64,000 bases of DNA, taken from positions 670,963-734,962 of the forward strand of contig VFFE01006040.1 of assembly GCA_008921705.1 (NCBI GenBank), in the 5' to 3' direction. A program made the translations under genes and the position numbers. Origin of the DNA: Burhinus oedicnemus. Lineage: Eukaryota > Chordata > Aves > Charadriiformes > Burhinidae. Shown one piece after another: positions 23,774 to 36,040 of the stretch; position 1 is the first letter of the stretch, and each line of letters begins with the position of its first letter. Under the pieces are notes generated by a model. That model saw nothing but the letters and a program-made list of their open reading frames with translations, was not told the DNA's origin and did not search any database.

Positions 23774-24166
23774 ATGGCAGAGGGATTTCTGTATGAGTTC
23801 AGACTAGCCGGTTACATCACTGATGCAATGGAGTTTGCCAGCACGCCGAGGAAGGAAAAGGAGATGCCGGTGTTCCCTTTCTCCTCAGAGATGGGTCCTG
23901 GCCCTAGAAGCATGCCTCTTGCATGCTGGACACTGGGCCTGAGGGTGATAATTAAACTGAGAGATGAGCAGGACTGGAGGGTGGCCAGCAGTACCCTTTT
24001 TTGGAAGGCAACCTCAGCAGAAAAGCCGCCCAGTGACTTGATGGATGGTTTTAGTTTCCAAATTGTCAGTGCATTTATAAGAAGGGGGCAACTCAGGAAA
24101 CTGCTAGCTGAAAATTTTCCGTTCAACCCTCCCTCACCACATTCCCTCCAACTGTTGACTTTTTAG
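23774..24166 (+). other. 130-codon ORF with strong Kozak context, unrecognised
   Basis: The ATG sits in ggtgccATGG, close to the ideal vertebrate start context, with an in-frame TGA eight codons upstream, so the frame is bounded. The predicted protein starts MAEGFLYEFRLAGYITD, is mixed in composition, has no signal peptide and no recognised domain. A 104-codon frame on the minus strand overlaps it, which weakens the coding case. Could be a chance ORF, an exon of an unknown transcript or a degraded retrocopy. Confidence 0.15.
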
Positions 24167-26399
24167 TCAAAACAGAAATTTTAGTGAAAAAAAGATTATT
24201 TTTGTTGCAAGTTTTCTGTTTTCATGGAATGACTGAATGCCCAAGAGATTAAACTTATAGGAGCTAGCTCATTTCTAAATTCAGATTTGATGTGCCTTTT
24301 CATGTGGCTCCCTCCAAAACAATGGTGATGGAAGAAGCAAAATATGTTGCTGCACATTGATGAATAAAAAAAACCCCAACACTGGTTAGACCTATTTTTT
24401 CAGTCTTTTGCTCTTCACCATCACAGATGCTACAAATAAGAAGAGATTTCCTAGGCTCTTCCTCAACAAGGGCACAGGTATTCAGCTGGGTTGCTGGTGG
24501 GTGAAGCTGTGGGTAGTGACTTGGCTGGGCCTTGGAGGGCTGAGTTTAGGAATAGATCATGGGGCATCTTTCATTTTCTTGGGTTCCACAGTGAGAACTG
24601 TTGTTTGGCACTCGTGGTTTTTTTAATAAAAAATCACATTCCATGTGTGGATAATGGTCTGCTTAGAATATTGTTTGTATCATTTCCCACTCTCTTAACT
24701 GGATCCTATTTCCTCAAATCTTGCAACCCCCCAGGGTCACTATAAAGAAAGTGAATGTAGCTGTACCCCCTCAAGATGCTGCAGTTCCCCAAGAGAAGAA
24801 CTCTTAGCCAAGGACTTTGCATGGAAGTAGAAATAAAATTCAATAGTATTTGGACTTGGATGTCAAAAAACGATGCAAAATTATAAGCAAGACATATGTT
24901 GCTTAGTGTTTTGCTCAAAAATTCTCAAATACCACACAGATAGATGTTCTGAATGCTTAAACAGTGGAATGGAATAGAGTTAAGCATCCACTGTGTAACA
25001 CCTAATAGGTTCCTGGTACCATTCTATTAATTTAATATTTCTTCATCCGCTTGTATCTCCCATGAAACCCTCAATCAGTGTGATGACTAGTATTGCATGC
25101 ACATTCAGGTCATCTCCCCTTTTCACCTCCCTGCTACTCTTTTTTTGCCCCAGACCTGACAACCTAAGGGTGAGATTTCATGTTGCACTGAGCAGCTCTG
25201 ATGAAGAGCTGCACCCAAAAATCAGGCTGACTTCTGCTGTATGCAAAAAATCCCCTTTGGATCAGGATGGGAAATTGTGTCCTTATGGCATAAGTCGATT
25301 CAAGTGGCTGATCCAGCAGGAAAATATTAATATATTTTGCAAGTCAACCAGATGCCTTAGCTGCCCAGTGACCATATGCTGAATGCATCCATCAAGGAAG
25401 GGAGAGGCAGAGGCATGTGGCTGTAGATAGAGGCTGAAGTGGGATCTCCCTTTTGGCAGGGGCTTTCCGTTTGACCAACTTGGCTGTAATGCGAAGATGC
25501 ACCCTTAGAAGTAGCAAAGATCCCCCGCATCAAGCCCAGGAGTTAAGCTTGTTTGCAGGCTCTTGAGATGGCAGATGTATTTGTGGTTGGAGATGCACTT
25601 CAGCGTTCAAGTGGCATTGGGAATGCTGCTTAATGTGCAGCCCACTTGAGCTGAGCTAGTGAATACAGACAGCCGCTGGGAATCCCGTGGTGGCTCTTAG
25701 TAGAGGAAGGCCCAAACCTTGAAGATCTTGCTCATTATTTCTTATTCATCCTGTATCCAAGCAAACCCTTCATTCTGTAGAGGAGAGTGAAACTAAAGAA
25801 GGACCTTGAGACTTGTCGTCTTATATAACCAAATTTACAGGCACTTGTCTCTCAGAGATCCTTTAAAAGAAATTAATTCTGTGATATGTGCACCTACAAA
25901 CACGGCCTTTTACCTCAGGATTGTTATGGATCTAGCATCCTAAAATCAGTACTCTATAAGGGTATTCTAGGTACATCAGCTAGGTTCCTAAGATAAGGTG
26001 GGATAATTTTCTCATCTCAATGAAGAGAAATAAGACCATTGCCAAGAATGACTGTTCCCAACTTTGGGGAACGTTGCGCACAATGAAAACTGGCAGACCT
26101 GTGATGAGGACTGGAGTTGCCATTTTTGCAAATATCATAAACTTTTGAAGTGAATTCAGCACACGCAAAATGCATTTATCTGGAAACAGTGGATGTAAGT
26201 CTCCTTTTAGTGTTACATAACTTCATTGCTGGCAAATCCTGGCGAATAAAAAATAAAAGTGTTACCAGTGCAGCACTGGTCTTTTGCATTTATAAACAAT
26301 GAAGGAAGAACAGAGAGATCAACAGAGCAGGCTAAAAATGTATCTTAATGCGCCTGCAGGGACCTATACAAAAAGTCACTATGATAAGGGAGTTTTGAC
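24167..26399. other. Non-coding stretch, nothing specific
   Basis: No gene, RNA or transposon supported. Small frames at 24408-24745 and 25062-25382 are not distinctive. Confidence 0.55.
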
Positions 26400-26730
26400 A
26401 TGACACAATGAAGGAGCTACTTTAAAAAGAAACAATACATTTGAATATTCAGACCAAGCACTGAGCAATAAGTCAAAAAGAAACTACTACACTCAAATCT
26501 TCTGCAGCTTAGAGCTAATTAGACCTATGCCTCAGAATGGCCCAAGCCTCATGCAATGTGGCAATGGTTATGATAATTATATTTTCATTCTGTGTTGGGC
26601 TGTGAATTATATGCGTATTGCCTATAAATGCTAATGGGACCTATGTATGTAAATCCCCTCCTCAATGAGGTGAGATTATGCTCTGATGTATCTTAAGTAG
26701 CATGTAAATGCAGCAATTGGGGTGGCGACT
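26400..26730. promoter_or_regulatory. Candidate conserved non-coding element block F
   Basis: AT-rich with the palindrome ctaattag at about 26515-26522, atgctaatggg near 26628 and several ATTATA/TATATG words. No coding frame. Inferred candidate only. Confidence 0.25.
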
Positions 26731-28839
26731 ACTCAAGACTGGAAAATGCTTTGCAGACCTTTAAAGGGAAGTGATAGTTAGCTGTGTGAACGGGCTGTTT
26801 AGTGGGGAAGGTGGGAAGGGGCGACTTGAAAACCTGGAATTACCAGTGATCACACTAGATTTTCTTAGCATGCATTTTCCATCAAATATAGCCAGTGGCA
26901 CTGATACTAAACCAGTATCAATTTCCTATATGTAGTAAGAACTTTATCTGGATAGGTACATACTATTATACATTTCTAAGTTATCTGAAGTATGTCAAGA
27001 CTGCAGAAGGTTAGGCACATTGTATATGATCTATTGATGCTAGTCACACCACCTGGATTGCAAAAAAAGTTAGCATTTCTGACTGCATGACCACACCTTC
27101 CTCTCAGCAACTCATTTACTACCTGAAGACTAATTAAAGTGGTCTGTTAGTGCCTAACTAGCCAACTGTGCCCATAATGACATAAATAATAAATACAAAT
27201 GAGATAATGATGTGCAAAGGGACATTCCTTCCTCTGTCCTGTAGTCTGCTGACTGTAGGACCAGTCACACATTAAATTATTTCTGTTATGCCCTGACTTG
27301 TACCTCAGTGTACAGTGTCTGTAGATCCTCACTGCACCACTCATGCATTTTAGCTAGAGACTTTGGGCATGGCTCTGTTGTACTCACTGCCTGGGGCCTG
27401 GAAGCAGTCAGTCTTCTGAGAAACATGCAGAAAACTAGATCATCCACTTTCCCAGTGTATTGCCAGCTTTCCCCAGCGTGCACACTCCCACGCTTCTCCA
27501 AGCAGACACAGATCTGACCTGCACTGGGGCAGGTCCAAACCCATATGAGCCTGAGCAGCTCACTGCTTTTCTGTAGAAGCCTGTCCCAAAGTGACCGACA
27601 AAGTGCAGTTCCCCAGGGAGGCAGAGGAGAAATTCCCTTTGTTGGAGGAAGTCCCCACATCAAGGACCTAAATCAGAGTCATGTCAACTTGTCACACCAC
27701 CCTCTGCAACATTTGAGGATTCATAAAGTTTCCAAGCTCTTTCCTGGTATCTGGCCTCAAATGGCAGAGCTGGAACAGCGAAAGGAAGGTTAGGGTCACA
27801 CTGTCTTTGTGATTGCCACTGAGCTGATGGCAGGGGTCTTGGTCTGCTCTCCTGGTATCTGCTTTCCATTAGGATGAATTCACTGACCTCAGCAAAGCAA
27901 CTCTTGATTTGCTATAGTACAAGTTTGAGGGGTGCTCAGAGCCTGTTTAACAATAAATAACAGCAAAACACATATAAGAGGTTTCATGACCTGGATAAGG
28001 ACTTTGTTGGAGTGTGCTCTAAGACCCCCAACTCCATGAAGTTGGGACTGAAGCAAGAGAGCAAGGTAGAGGCTAGATTTTCTTTTGGAAAGTGTTCCTT
28101 TGTACAAAGAAATGAGTATCACTGCGTGGCACAAATGAACTCCAAGGACAGTGGTCCTGAGCAGCACTTGAATAGTAACGTCTCCCATTCTGCCCCTTTC
28201 TTTGTATTACTCTGTTCTTATTCTAAGTATTTATTTACTGATTATGAGAAAAAACACATGACCTCACAAGACCCCCAGCAGGTGCTCACAGCCTCCACAG
28301 GCTCCTCGAACAACCACGGTATTCTCTCCCTGCCTTATTATGGTCCTTTCTTGAATGTGGGAATGTAGAGTTCAGACCTGCTGGAGTATTTGGGGGGATT
28401 GCAAGATATAAATAAGCCAGCTGGGGCTTCAACCCACCAGCTCAGCAACATTATATCGTGCTAGTCTTTGTTTTCACTGTATCACCTATTTTTCGGACCA
28501 GCGGTATAACCAAGTTGTAAACTGCACACCTTACAAATCAGTCTATCCTGACATTGCTGGAGCGTTCATTACAAGCTGTAAAAAAACATGAGCAAGGAAG
28601 GTTTCAGTTCTGCAGCCCAATTTTCCATTGCAATAACCCAATTAACTGGTGTGTGTTTGTTTTACAAAGCTCTAAGCTACAATAAACCATGCCGATACAC
28701 AGGCTGCAGAAAGCTTCGTAATTAGGACAAGGTGTACAAATTAAACCACTCTTTTTAAACTTCAAACCAGCTAACTTCTGACATACTGTACTGCTGGGGC
28801 TTCTGGGACTAAACCCAATTAACATCTTAGTATTTTATA
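26731..28839. other. Non-coding stretch, nothing specific
   Basis: The 125-codon minus frame 27286-27663 and the 118-codon plus frame 28012-28368 lack recognisable features. No repeat family identified. Confidence 0.55.
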
Positions 28840-29230
28840 AGCATCGTTTTAATTGCATTTGTATGCAATCTTCTCTCCAAGAGCCTTTCAAGGTGCTAGC
28901 CCTCGTTCAGATTTTATTACTTCAGTGATTTAAATCTCCTCTATCTGTGCTTCCCGTTAATAATGACTAGTGCTACTTGAAATGCCGGCCCAACATAAAA
29001 CTGAGCTCTCCAAAGAATTATACTTTAAAACAGTTACATTTAACTTTATTATTACATTTTTAATTTTTTTCTCCCTCTGTTTGAACATTATGCCTTGAAC
29101 CATTTTATCAAGCTGTCAGTGCAGTAAGTGCTGGAAGAGTGAATGTTTTACTTCTCGGCACTTTGCTGTGGCACAGCCTCTTGGCCTACACATGACTCAG
29201 TTTGTACTGCACAACTGTCTTAGAAAAAGA
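28840..29230. promoter_or_regulatory. Candidate conserved non-coding element block G
   Basis: Opens with an inverted pair attgcat (28852-28858) and atgcaat (28863-28869) around ttgt, resembling POU/octamer half-sites. It continues with TTAATAATGACTAG and long T/A words and a cluster of TCA-type words near 29100-29210. No coding frame. Regulatory nature inferred. Confidence 0.28.
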
Positions 29231-32200
29231 GCTTTTCTAGGAGCAGCTTAATGAGTTTCATGTCCATGGATTTTCAAGATGCGGGGAGGTGGAGGGCAGG
29301 TTTAACTCTATGAGAGACAGCAAAGCCAATCCCTCAGGCTGAGTTGCTTTTGTCTTTTTTAGGACAAGACCTGCCCTCCTTCCTCACCCGTCAGAAGCAA
29401 GCGCTGTGAAGCTTTACTTCTGTGAATAGTTTTATTGACTGTAATGGGATTGCTCAAGTTTGGACGAACTGGGCCTTGATGGGAGGAGTGGAACATTCCA
29501 TGGAAAATCTGATGCACTCTAAGGAATGTCAATTCCCATCACTCTAATTTCTCTCTGTATAATATTCTCTCAAGTGCTCAGTTTTTCTTTACGCATCTGC
29601 TTCTTTGGAAAATGACCTGCATTTCAAAGATCAGGTAGGATTTGAAGAGAGCTGTAGAGGCATTAAGTAGTATAATGGAATGCTCTCTGCCCAATTAATA
29701 AAATAATATATAAAATGTGTTCTGAAATTCTTTTTCCAGCACAGTATTTATTACCCTGTTTTGCATTCTTCCAAGGATGAAAAAAAGAAACAGGAATGTG
29801 TTGGATCTTATTGAAATGATGAAATGAATAAAATGTTTATTTTAAAACGCTGGCAGCCAAGCTCAAAATATTTTCCTCTGCAAAATGCAACTTAGGGTGA
29901 ATATAGACTAATGCTACTCTCATTTAGGATTTCTGTTATGTGGATACAAATATTGGGTCTTAAAAATGCAGGAGGTTCCTCCTGAAATATTTTGAACCTT
30001 TTCACTTGATTGAGTGTCTTGTCAAACAAAACTGGCAGCAGATCTCTTGGAACTGCCTGAATCTATGCAGATACGATTTCTATCATGCCCTTATTATGTG
30101 TAGTCCATAATAAGGATGAGCATGTATAAATCATTTCTGGCTGGCACTTAGGATGCAATACTCAAAGGAGAAAGACATTTCTGTCTTCAAATGTCTAGCA
30201 ATTTCTGATATTATACAGTAAGTCTCCCCAGAACCATACAATCCTCAATTCCATGCAGCCCTCTTATGAAAGAATGAGACTTTCATATCTTCCTTGCAAG
30301 AGCCACCAGTGAGATAAGAATTGTGCAGTTCAGATGTGTGCTGTGCTTCAGCCAGGGTGGCTATATTGAACTTTCATTTGCAAAGCCTTTGCTAACAAAA
30401 TTGCACAGAGATGGAGGTTTTTGCCTCTATCATTCCTATATACAATTATCTATGAGTAAGCATTACTTTATATATAGTAGATTATATAGTTATATATTAT
30501 AGGAACACATTTCCCATGGAATGTTCTTCTATGTGCACACCTATAATGTGCACTAAAATAAACACATATATTGTATGGATGTGTTTGTGTTTTCTCAGCA
30601 GTGATAATCTAGCTGAGCCTTGCTATTGTAAAATGTAATAGCATATGAAATGATAGATGATCCGAAAAGTTCTAACAAATCACACCTTCCCCAGATACAG
30701 AAATGCAGAGAGCTGGTCAAAACTAAAGAAGCCATTTTAAGAAAACAGTATAAAAAGATGTATGTCGTCTGTTTTCCAGTACTGGATTTATAGTTATTTT
30801 ACACTCCAACCCTTTAAAAAATATTTTTCTGCAATATATTCCAAAAAATCCCCAGTCCTTTTCCAGAATCCTTTTTCAAGTTTCTCTTACCTTTTTTATA
30901 GGACTTTCCAGGAGGAAAATATGGGATTTGGAAAACAAATTTTAAAATAATTTGAAACAACATTCTGATCAAATCTTTAATAACAGTATCAGCAGAAACA
31001 GACACAGGGAATGCCAAGGAAAATGGATTATGTTAATTAAGTTAACAATTTTTAATGACAAATTTTGTTTCAGGGAGAAAAGGTTATTTTTTATTAAGAG
31101 CATTTTATGCAAAATATTTCAACCACTATAAAAACATAAAAGACTAGATATTTTCTATGAAACAGTTCTTCACTGTAAGATGATGAATGGTATCTTTAGT
31201 ATTATAGGTATACATAATAAAATGTTTATTTGTGAGGCTTTATGCATTTTATATCTGATTCATTTCTACACAAATACATATGTTATAATGGAAAGATACA
31301 GTGATATTTTACTTGACAGATTCTGATTGTTTCCTAACATGCAAACAACTAGAATTTCTCAATGAAGAGTTTAGTTCTCAGGAATCTGTAAAGCAGAGGG
31401 CATTTTAGACCAGGAGTTCAGCATGTGGAGCTGTCAGACTTGATATCCCTGAATTTTAGGTGAATTGGAGCGCCTTGTTCCAGTGGAGGTTGTTCTAAAG
31501 GGGACTAATGTCTTTTGGGACCTGAGCTCTAGGGAGTAAGGGGCAGAGAGCAGGAGAATATTTTATGCAAAAGAACCGTCTGTCGAGAATAGAAAATTAC
31601 ACTCCTTTAATGACAAGCTTTTTGTAAAATATGGGGAGTCATGGGGAAGTGTATTATTCTGTTTTCTTTCTTTCTATACAGTGGAAAATAAGAGGTGTCA
31701 CAGTGAGTTATCATGTGCAGTGACCACTAATGCTCCTGTTTAGTGTACAATTGCCTGCCACATTACACACAATCACATGTGTCATTATTATATTAACTGG
31801 GTTTATATACTGTTCACCTGACTTCACCTAGCAGTGCTTGCATAATTATAGTAAAAGGAAGAAGCTCATTTGGCTAAGGGAGGTTGCTTGTAATTCTGTT
31901 TTCTGCCATTAATTTTCTTAAAAATTTTTGTTTTTCATAATGAGAGCCTAAGCTGTCAGAGGGCAGATCCAACTCTGATTCATGCTGGTCCAGTGGGTGC
32001 TGGATTAGGCCCTGACCTCCTTTGCCTTCCTTGCAGGTTCAGCAGACAGAGTAGCTCTTGAGCAAACCAGGATAAAGCTGCAAGGTTTCCACAGCAAAGG
32101 CTGTCTTTATTGGTGTATTGCATAGCTCTGAGAGCAGTTTTGATAGCACAGTGATAAATAAATACAAGCAAATTAATTTGCAGTAATTGACAGAACAATT

Positions 32201-34914
32201 AGCAAAGCTGCAGTTGCAGAGTCTTTATTCCTGGTGGTGATGGAAAGAACCCAAAATCACTTTCAGATCTCAGGTCTAATTTGCAACTAAAAAGGCAATC
32301 CTTTGTGTGCAAGCTAAGACAATTTTCTGGGAAGTGACTAGGTACAGTAAATGTGGAACCCACTAATACCATTTCTAGAGCTCCTTTTCGGAACAAAACT
32401 GTACTTTCACTGCAGTAAGAAATGCTGATAAGGGCATTCTGGGATTTGAGCTTCAGGCTTCATGGGACAACAGGAAAAGCAAAAATGAGTCTGGTGATGC
32501 AATACTTGCTCGGAATCAATATTCAGCGCCTGGTGTGCACGCTGTGAGTGTGTGTGCTGATGGCAGCTCCCTGACTCAGCCACCATTCCCTGTGCTGCAG
32601 TGTGTGATCCGCAAAGCACCACACCAGCCTGGGAGAGCCAGAGCATCCCCAACTGCCCATCACAAAAAAATACTTGCTGTACGAAGTGCAAAGGAATCGC
32701 TTCCCACTGAGCATATGGCTCTATCATACTTTTAAACACTAGGAACACAGCATAGGAAGTATCCCAGAAAATGCTGGGAAGCAGAAATCCAGAGCAATTG
32801 ATGTTTTTGCTCCTGTTTCCCCCAGAATTAAATGTGGATGACAATTTCCACGCTGCAAAGGAATCTGCCATGGCAGGTCCAGTTCTATGGCAATGGTGCT
32901 TCGACCACAGCCCAGCTAAGCAGGAGCTCAGTCTCATTTCTGCTGCAAGCAGGTACTTCATGTGAGGTCACTCTGTTTCCAAGATCTTCTCCAGTTATAC
33001 TCTCTTTGCTCAGCAAATGTCAGATGCAGTTCTACCAGTGGTGTTACTGGAGCATTTCACGCTTCTCTTAAGGAGGCTGTGGAGAGGGAGAGGCAAAATG
33101 TTGGACAGGAATCAGAGGCACAGAGGAGGTGAAACACCTGACTACAGTGACCTGGAAGGTGTCTGGGAGAAGCAGCAATGGCCAGTGCCACTGATCTGTG
33201 AGTTGTATTGGCTGGCAAGAAGCCCTCATCTGCATTTGTCCCATGTCTCCATTGCCCAGTCATCTGGCTCCTGTTGTGGAGCTCTGGCTTAACAACAGCA
33301 ATGCAATGCCTCAGCCAAGTGCCCTGCCTCCCCGAGGTGTTGACTGGTTTGTGTTTCCAAGTGTTACTTTAAGAAACCCAGAGAAGTTGAAGTGTGAAAG
33401 TTTTTTGTTACGTGACAGAAGAGGTCAGCAGGCATCTCAGGAAAGAAACAGCAAGCATGTTTTATTTCCGAAACTGATGGTGAGAGCTTCAGAGCCGCTC
33501 TTTCAGCAGAGAACTTTGTCCCGCAGACAATGGGGCTCTTCAAGAAGGGAAGCAGGGGGTAAACACAAATTTTCAGTCTTCCACAAAAGCTTTAGTTTCC
33601 AAGGGTCAAGATGGACTTTGGAAAGATCTTTTCATCCAGGGCTGTTGACTGTGTGCACACAGACTTAGCATGAGCTTCAGCTGTCTTCATTGAGGTGTAA
33701 GAGATGGGGTGCCTCTCTTCTGTGACAAGCAATGATGAAATGTCCTGTTCGACTCTTCGGGCTGTGAAGTGTACTGGTTGGGTTACCTGGTTTATAGTGG
33801 AGTCAGGCAGGGCAGATACTCAGTCACAAGGTGGGTAACCTATTGCTTCCACCTCGGTATTGCGTTAACACCCTTGGAAATGGATGCTGGCCACATCAAC
33901 TTTGCCCCTGACTCCTTCATTTAGGGTGAGGAATGGTGCAAGAAAGCATGTTAGGTTCAACTGTCTTTGGTGGCTAATATCCAGCTTGGAAATGGCACCC
34001 CTGATAAATGCTTCCTGGAGCCGGGGAGGTCAGGCCAGTTAACTTGCTCTACTATTATGTTAAGACCTTACAGTCATGAGACAAGAAAGGCAGTGGGCAA
34101 ACGTCCACATCTGTCAAAGGCACTTCCACAGCCCTCTCATTGCAATGCTTAGGTACCATTGCTGAGGTACCACCTCCCATCCTGGGAGGAGTGGCAGAGA
34201 GCAGTGGGTGAAAGAGATGGCACTACCTGCAGAATTGTTTCATGGTTGTTTTTTCTTTTAAATGTAGCTCTAATTTCTGAAGCAGGGCTTTATGAAATAG
34301 CAATTTAGTATTTGGAATACCTAACAGAGCTTTTGTGGCTCTTCTCCAAGCTTAGCAAGCTCTGCAGCCTGGGGAGACCTGAGCTTGCTTTCTGTGAAAT
34401 TCTCCCTCCCTCCCACATTATCCTCTTCAATATTTGTCTGCAAAACGATTACGAAATACTCAGTTGAATTCACACTGGGCCAAATCCAACACCCACCAAC
34501 TCAATGAACAACCAACTCGCTGTCCTCAGTGGGGATGGCTCAGCTTTTGTTTGAAATTATTTGAAAGTCACTTCATCACCTTATTCTTGTAGAGGCCACA
34601 GCTCATCTGCTGGAGGATGTCAGTTGAGCAAAATTTTGTGCAAAGGCGAGGGGTTTTTTTTCCTTCTAATAAAGGCCTACTCTCTCATTTCTTGCCCTTT
34701 CCTCTTCTGCATCATGCACCAGGCATTTATCACAACAAGCTACTGAACCAGATCACCCCACAGCTCTGATCTGTCTGGTGGCTCCTGCGCACCTACAGCC
34801 GCTCGGGAAGGCAACAACAACAGAAAAAGAAAACCAGACATGAAGTCTGTCTCTGCAACAAAGCATCTGCACCAGGTCCACGAACTCTGGAGCTGAGCCG
34901 CTGCTGGAAAACAG
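29231..34914. other. Long non-coding stretch, AT-rich at 29.6-31.9 kb
   Basis: 29640-31950 is strongly AT-rich with an AT alternating tract at 30466-30502 and no coding frame. 32.0-34.9 kb has ordinary composition; the 184-codon minus frame 32407-32961 and the 156-codon plus frame 33198-33668 overlap several opposite-strand frames and have no domains. Nothing recognisable as RNA gene or transposon. Confidence 0.55.
30466..30502. repeat. AT-rich imperfect dinucleotide tract
   Basis: Successive ttatatatag, attatatag and ttatatattatag words over about 37 bp. Confidence 0.7.
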
Positions 34915-35290
34915 GCTATTGGGCGACGCGTGGCCATTTCCACATGGCATGGGGGATGCGGTGGCAGAGTCGCAGGGACGAAGCGGGGTGATGCGCGGTA
35001 ACCGCAGCTTCAGCCTTCCAGAGAGTCCCCGGCTTGGGAGTTTTTGCTGGCCGTGAGTGCAGGCGGGAAGGTCAAACAGCGGCCTTTTGGGTGCGAGGGA
35101 TGTGTTCGGGCCGCCGGCTCTCCGGGGGCTGGCGGAGGCAGTGCCCGGCTAGATGGCGCTGGCAGCCCAGGAACGGCCCGAGCCGGGGCCGCGGCCGGCC
35201 CGAGCCGCCGGGGAGCAGCCCCGGCCCCGCGGTCCCCCCAACCACCACCCCCCAGCACCCCCCTCTCCCCGAATGTGCCCGTGAATTATG
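34915..35290. promoter_or_regulatory. CpG island, candidate promoter
   Basis: A sharply bounded GC-rich segment with tens of CpGs, densest at 35100-35250 (ggccgccgg, gagccggggccgcgg, ccgagccgccgggg), in a window otherwise depleted of CpG. No TATA box is apparent. Vertebrate CpG islands normally mark promoters of housekeeping or developmental genes, so a transcription start here is plausible; orientation cannot be set. A 43-codon proline/arginine-rich frame (ATG at 35153, TGA at 35282) lies inside but follows from GC content. The island stops abruptly at about 35285, where AT-rich DNA begins. Confidence 0.7.
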
Positions 35291-35760
35291 TATAGGTTTT
35301 AATAGATTGTGTCACACATCTGAAGTTATAGGGATTTGATATAAACCCACCATGCAGTAATTATGAGTGTAAAATACATTTGGGGGAAAACATTTTGCAG
35401 ACTTGCCAAGACTAACAGCTTACAAATAAAGACCCATTCCTGCTCTGGCCTCGAGCTGCGCCCTGGAGAATTTGCACATGCATTTGAAATGAAACAATCC
35501 CCGTATCTCTGTGTTTACTAGGGAGAAAAAAAACCCCAAACCCTTCCTTCCATAGGTCCTTCTATAAATATGTTCCTGGCACTGGGCAGTTTGCAGTCAG
35601 AGAGAGACTGCCGGTCTTTAACGTGAAATAACGCAAGGTTTTTAAGCAAAAAGTTGGCTGTAGAATTAATTGGTGTCTTATTTTTCCGGCTGGAGCTGCT
35701 GTTTGCAAGTGAGGGCCACATGAGCAGTCCCGCCGTCTGCATCGCAAATTAGGACTGTGA
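35291..35760. promoter_or_regulatory. Candidate regulatory block H beside the CpG island
   Basis: Directly after the island the sequence turns AT-rich with gtaattatgag near 35358, a catctg E-box near 35318, a ctataaatatg MEF2-like word at 35571-35581 and a tgcatttgaaatg octamer-like word near 35480. No coding frame with character. Its position beside the island suggests a promoter-proximal or 5' transcribed region; this is inference. Confidence 0.4.
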
Positions 35761-35784
35761 ACGGCAGCTCCCGCTGTATTACAC

Positions 35785-36040
35785 CAGCAAAGAGGAGAGA
35801 AGGCAGGAAAGAGAGAGACAGGCTGGAGTCGGAAGGAAGAGAAGGAGAGAAAGAGACAGGGTTACCGAGAAGGGTCTAAAATGAAAAGAAACCCAATGGA
35901 GGAGGGGGGAGTATGGGAGCAGGACAGAGGAGAGGTGAGGGGGAGAGAACACAGGGGACTGGAGGAGGAGAGTGAGAGGGATGAGCCCAAGGGAGGTGAG
36001 GCAGTGCTAAGAGCAGAGGAAGGGCCAGGGAGGCTGGTGG
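35785..36040 (+). repeat. Purine-rich (GA/GGA) tract of about 250 bp
   Basis: The plus strand is overwhelmingly A and G (gaggagagaagg, gaaggaagagaagg, gaggaggggggag, ggtgagggggagag) with scattered T and C. The 76-codon frame 35881-36111 is a Glu/Arg/Gly-rich translation of this composition and not a gene. Such tracts near promoters can form triplex DNA or bind GAGA-type factors; that is general knowledge, not visible here. Confidence 0.75.

Noticed and set aside
32407..32961. 184-codon minus-strand ORF, the longest outside CR1
   Set aside because: Covered by several opposite-strand frames, cysteine/histidine/serine-rich without pattern, no recognisable family.
34740..34943. Minus ORF with an internal signal-peptide-like hydrophobic run
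   Set aside because: A second minus frame over the same DNA is equally open, and the hydrophobic run is short with no recognised mature domain.
35153..35284. 43-codon Pro/Arg/Ala-rich ORF in the CpG island
   Set aside because: GC-rich DNA has few stops; composition explains the frame and the start context is ordinary.
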